Shown one piece after another: positions 58,650 through 64,000 of a stretch of 64,000 bases of DNA. Origin of the DNA: Talpa occidentalis (Eukaryota > Chordata > Mammalia > Eulipotyphla > Talpidae). The stretch lies in NCBI RefSeq assembly GCF_014898055.3, contig NW_023605083.1:92219483-92283482 (forward strand), read 5' to 3'. The notes under the pieces are model-generated. The model did not search any database and was not told the DNA's origin. It was given only the letters and a program-made list of their open reading frames with translations. Both the position numbers and the translations under genes were made by a program. The number at the start of each line of letters is the position of its first letter. Within the stretch, counting starts at the first letter, position 1.

Positions 58650-59210
58650 AGACCATGCATTCATTCATGCAAATAAAGCACCTTTCTTTCACAGCCCGGA
58701 AACTCCTCTTATTCCAGAAGCCCCGGCTCGGGCACCACCTCCTGTGTGCCCTCCCGATTTCCGCGGACTCAGCTCTGGCGGCGCCAGGATCCACTCGGCT
58801 CCAGCTCCTCGCCGCCCCCGCCAGGTCCTCCCGGGACAGCCCGCTCGGGGCTGAATGACTGAGCCAGGCGGGGGATAGGAGGCAAGGGCCGGAGACCACC
58901 AGACCTGTGTAGAAGAGGGGGCGACCCGGAAGGAGCCCTGCCAAGGCCGCCGGGCCGGGCAGCCCCTCCACCCGCTGGCCCGCGTGCAGCCGCACCCGAG
59001 CGCCGCCTCACCTCCCGCCCACGGAGGCCCCGCGTTTCCCGGAGGCCACGCCGGAAGCTGCTTCGCGCGGACCGGAAGCCCCGCCCCTCCCGCAGGCCGC
59101 CAGCCGTGGCGCGGGGTGGGCAGGAACCCGCTCAGGGGCTGGAAATTCCCCTGGGCTGTCAGCGTGTCGGTGCTCCGCGGGGTCGTTTAAGGCGTGGTCT
59201 GGAAGACACT
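58650..59210 (-). promoter_or_regulatory. CpG island, presumed former KRBA2 promoter
   Basis: GC-rich and CpG-dense, with two ETS-type CCGGAAG motifs (near 59051 and 59070) and a CCCCGCCCC GC box beside the second. It lies upstream of the KRBA2 remnant on the - strand and beyond the 3' end of RPL26, so KRBA2 is the best owner. It may still be active for a noncoding transcript. Confidence 0.55.
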
Positions 59211-59227
59211 CAACTTTTTAAAACATA

Positions 59228-59488
59228 TTTTTAAAAATATTTATTTATATAAGAACTGGGGTACAGTCAGAAGCGCGGGAGGGTGAAAGAATTCACCACA
59301 GCCAGAGCGGGGAGCAAAACAGGCAGAACAGACGAAGACTACTGAGGGGAGCTGCGGGCGAGGCAGGAGAGGTCTGCCGAGCCATGTGGGTATCTCCTTG
59401 GCCGGCTGGGAATCAAACCCTCCACTGCAGGGGTTGCGGACAGCTTCACAGCACAGGCACTCAACCCGATGCACCACCAGGGAGGCCC
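59228..59488 (-). repeat. tRNA-derived SINE, intermediate form
   Basis: Full-length and close to the CpG island; CACTCAACTT flanks both sides. Confidence 0.88.
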
Positions 59489-59878
59489 CAGCCACTCAAC
59501 TTCCCGCAGCAAAATCGTTTTTAGCTATTTTGTCACTTTACAAAACTTCCAGGCTGGTAAGTAAACTGTAATCTTTCTGCCTATTTTACAAATTTAACCT
59601 TAAGCGAGGAAAGGCAGGGGGGTGCACATCTAACACCATTTTACTTAATTCACTATAAACAAGCTCCAAGTGCAATCCAGAGATTTGTTTGGGCTTCATG
59701 GGTCTCATCCAGCACTATACGAACAAAATGGTAAAGGGGGCCTACTGAAGCAGTGGTCAGGGGTGTTAACAGGAAGCCACAGCAGCGCCTCTATTTAGTC
59801 TAAACAAGGCTTTTCTAAGGGCAATATAAAACTTATGTAATATCTTAAAACATGCTATGTCCATAAAATAGCCATAAT

Positions 59879-60118
59879 TTTTGTGTAGAACTAGGGTGTA
59901 GGCCAGAGGTGGGGGGAGGGCATTGAGAGGATTCACCAGAGACAAAAGTGGGGAGCACAACAGGCCGATTTACTTAAATACACTGCTGAGGAGAGCAGGA
60001 AGTGAAACAGGAGAGGTCTGTTGTACCTTATGTGGGTTAGCTCCCTGACTGGGGATCCACCTGAGGCTATAGGGGTGATAGTACTGAGACTTAAATACCT
60101 AGGCCACCAGGGAGGCCT
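59879..60118 (-). repeat. tRNA-derived SINE, diverged older form
   Basis: Body GAACTAGGGTGTAGGCCAGAG, reversed head GGCCACCAGGGAGGCC. It has lost most of its A-rich tail. Confidence 0.82.
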
Positions 60119-60404
60119 CCATATAGTTTAGATAGGGATAAAGGTTCTAGAGGCAGTGGTCCCAACTAGTTTTAGTTTTTAATCTAGGCCTCAACAAGCC
60201 ATGATATACCCCAAAATGCTGCTTTAAAAATCTCATCAGTCTTAAGAAAATTTAGAAAGAACATCAATGATTAAAAAAATTGATATTCAAATGTAAAAAA
60301 CCAACTTTACTTAAGATAGGGGTGACCGGCCTCCAGAGACCTAAAGCTCCCTGAAAACCAGTCCACTAAGAACTAGGCAGTATCCCAAAGCACCACACAC
60401 ATAG

Positions 60405-64000
<3,596 letters not shown>

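Overview
This window is mammalian nuclear DNA. It holds spliced genes with GT/AG introns, CpG-island promoters, L1, L2 and MIR fragments and MaLR LTRs, and no bacterial features. The gene order is ARHGEF15, then ODF4, then a KRBA2 remnant, then RPL26, which matches my memory of the segment corresponding to human chromosome 17p13.1. The dominant young repeat is a tRNA-derived SINE: about 40 copies in 64 kb, with a head resembling TGGTGGCGCAGCGGTTGAGC and a tail of ATAAATAAATCTTTAAA. From memory this looks like the Rhin-1 type SINE of horseshoe bats and relatives. A rhinolophoid bat is therefore my best guess (about 0.6); the species is inferred, not shown.

Layout. 1-800: CpG island with clustered CCAAT boxes, probably the 5' end of the gene left of ARHGEF15 (SLC25A35 by synteny); no coding sequence of it is visible. 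0.8-15.9 kb: repeat-rich intergenic DNA (LTR remnants, L1 pieces, 12 SINEs, a GT-rich tract). 16-27.4 kb: ARHGEF15 on the + strand, 15 coding exons, open throughout, 842 codons plus stop. 27.4-36.4 kb: intergenic DNA with a retroposed 5' half of tRNA-Lys, a GAPDH retropseudogene and a MaLR LTR. 36.5-43.2 kb: ODF4 on the + strand, four coding exons, with an in-frame 36-bp minisatellite in the last exon. 43.3-54.8 kb: intergenic DNA, including a G-depleted triplet tract. 54.9-55.65 kb: KRBA2 integrase-domain remnant on the - strand, with five in-frame stops and a frameshift. 56.4-58.6 kb: LTR cluster with two 590-bp LTRs in inverted orientation and a third LTR. 58.65-59.2 kb: second CpG island, probably the old KRBA2 promoter. 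60.4-64 kb: last two exons of RPL26 on the - strand; the gene runs off the right edge.

The genes are unrelated in function and simply neighbours: an endothelial/neuronal RhoA exchange factor, a sperm-tail membrane protein, a dead domesticated-integrase gene and a ribosomal protein. I found no new multi-gene system. The most unusual items are the ODF4 coding minisatellite, a SINE subfamily that seems to have captured a piece of flanking DNA at its 3' end, a short tailed SINE form, a retroposed tRNA half, the loss of KRBA2, an overlapping upstream ORF in ARHGEF15, and the facing LTR ends at 57-58.6 kb. All family names were assigned by reading, without database searches.
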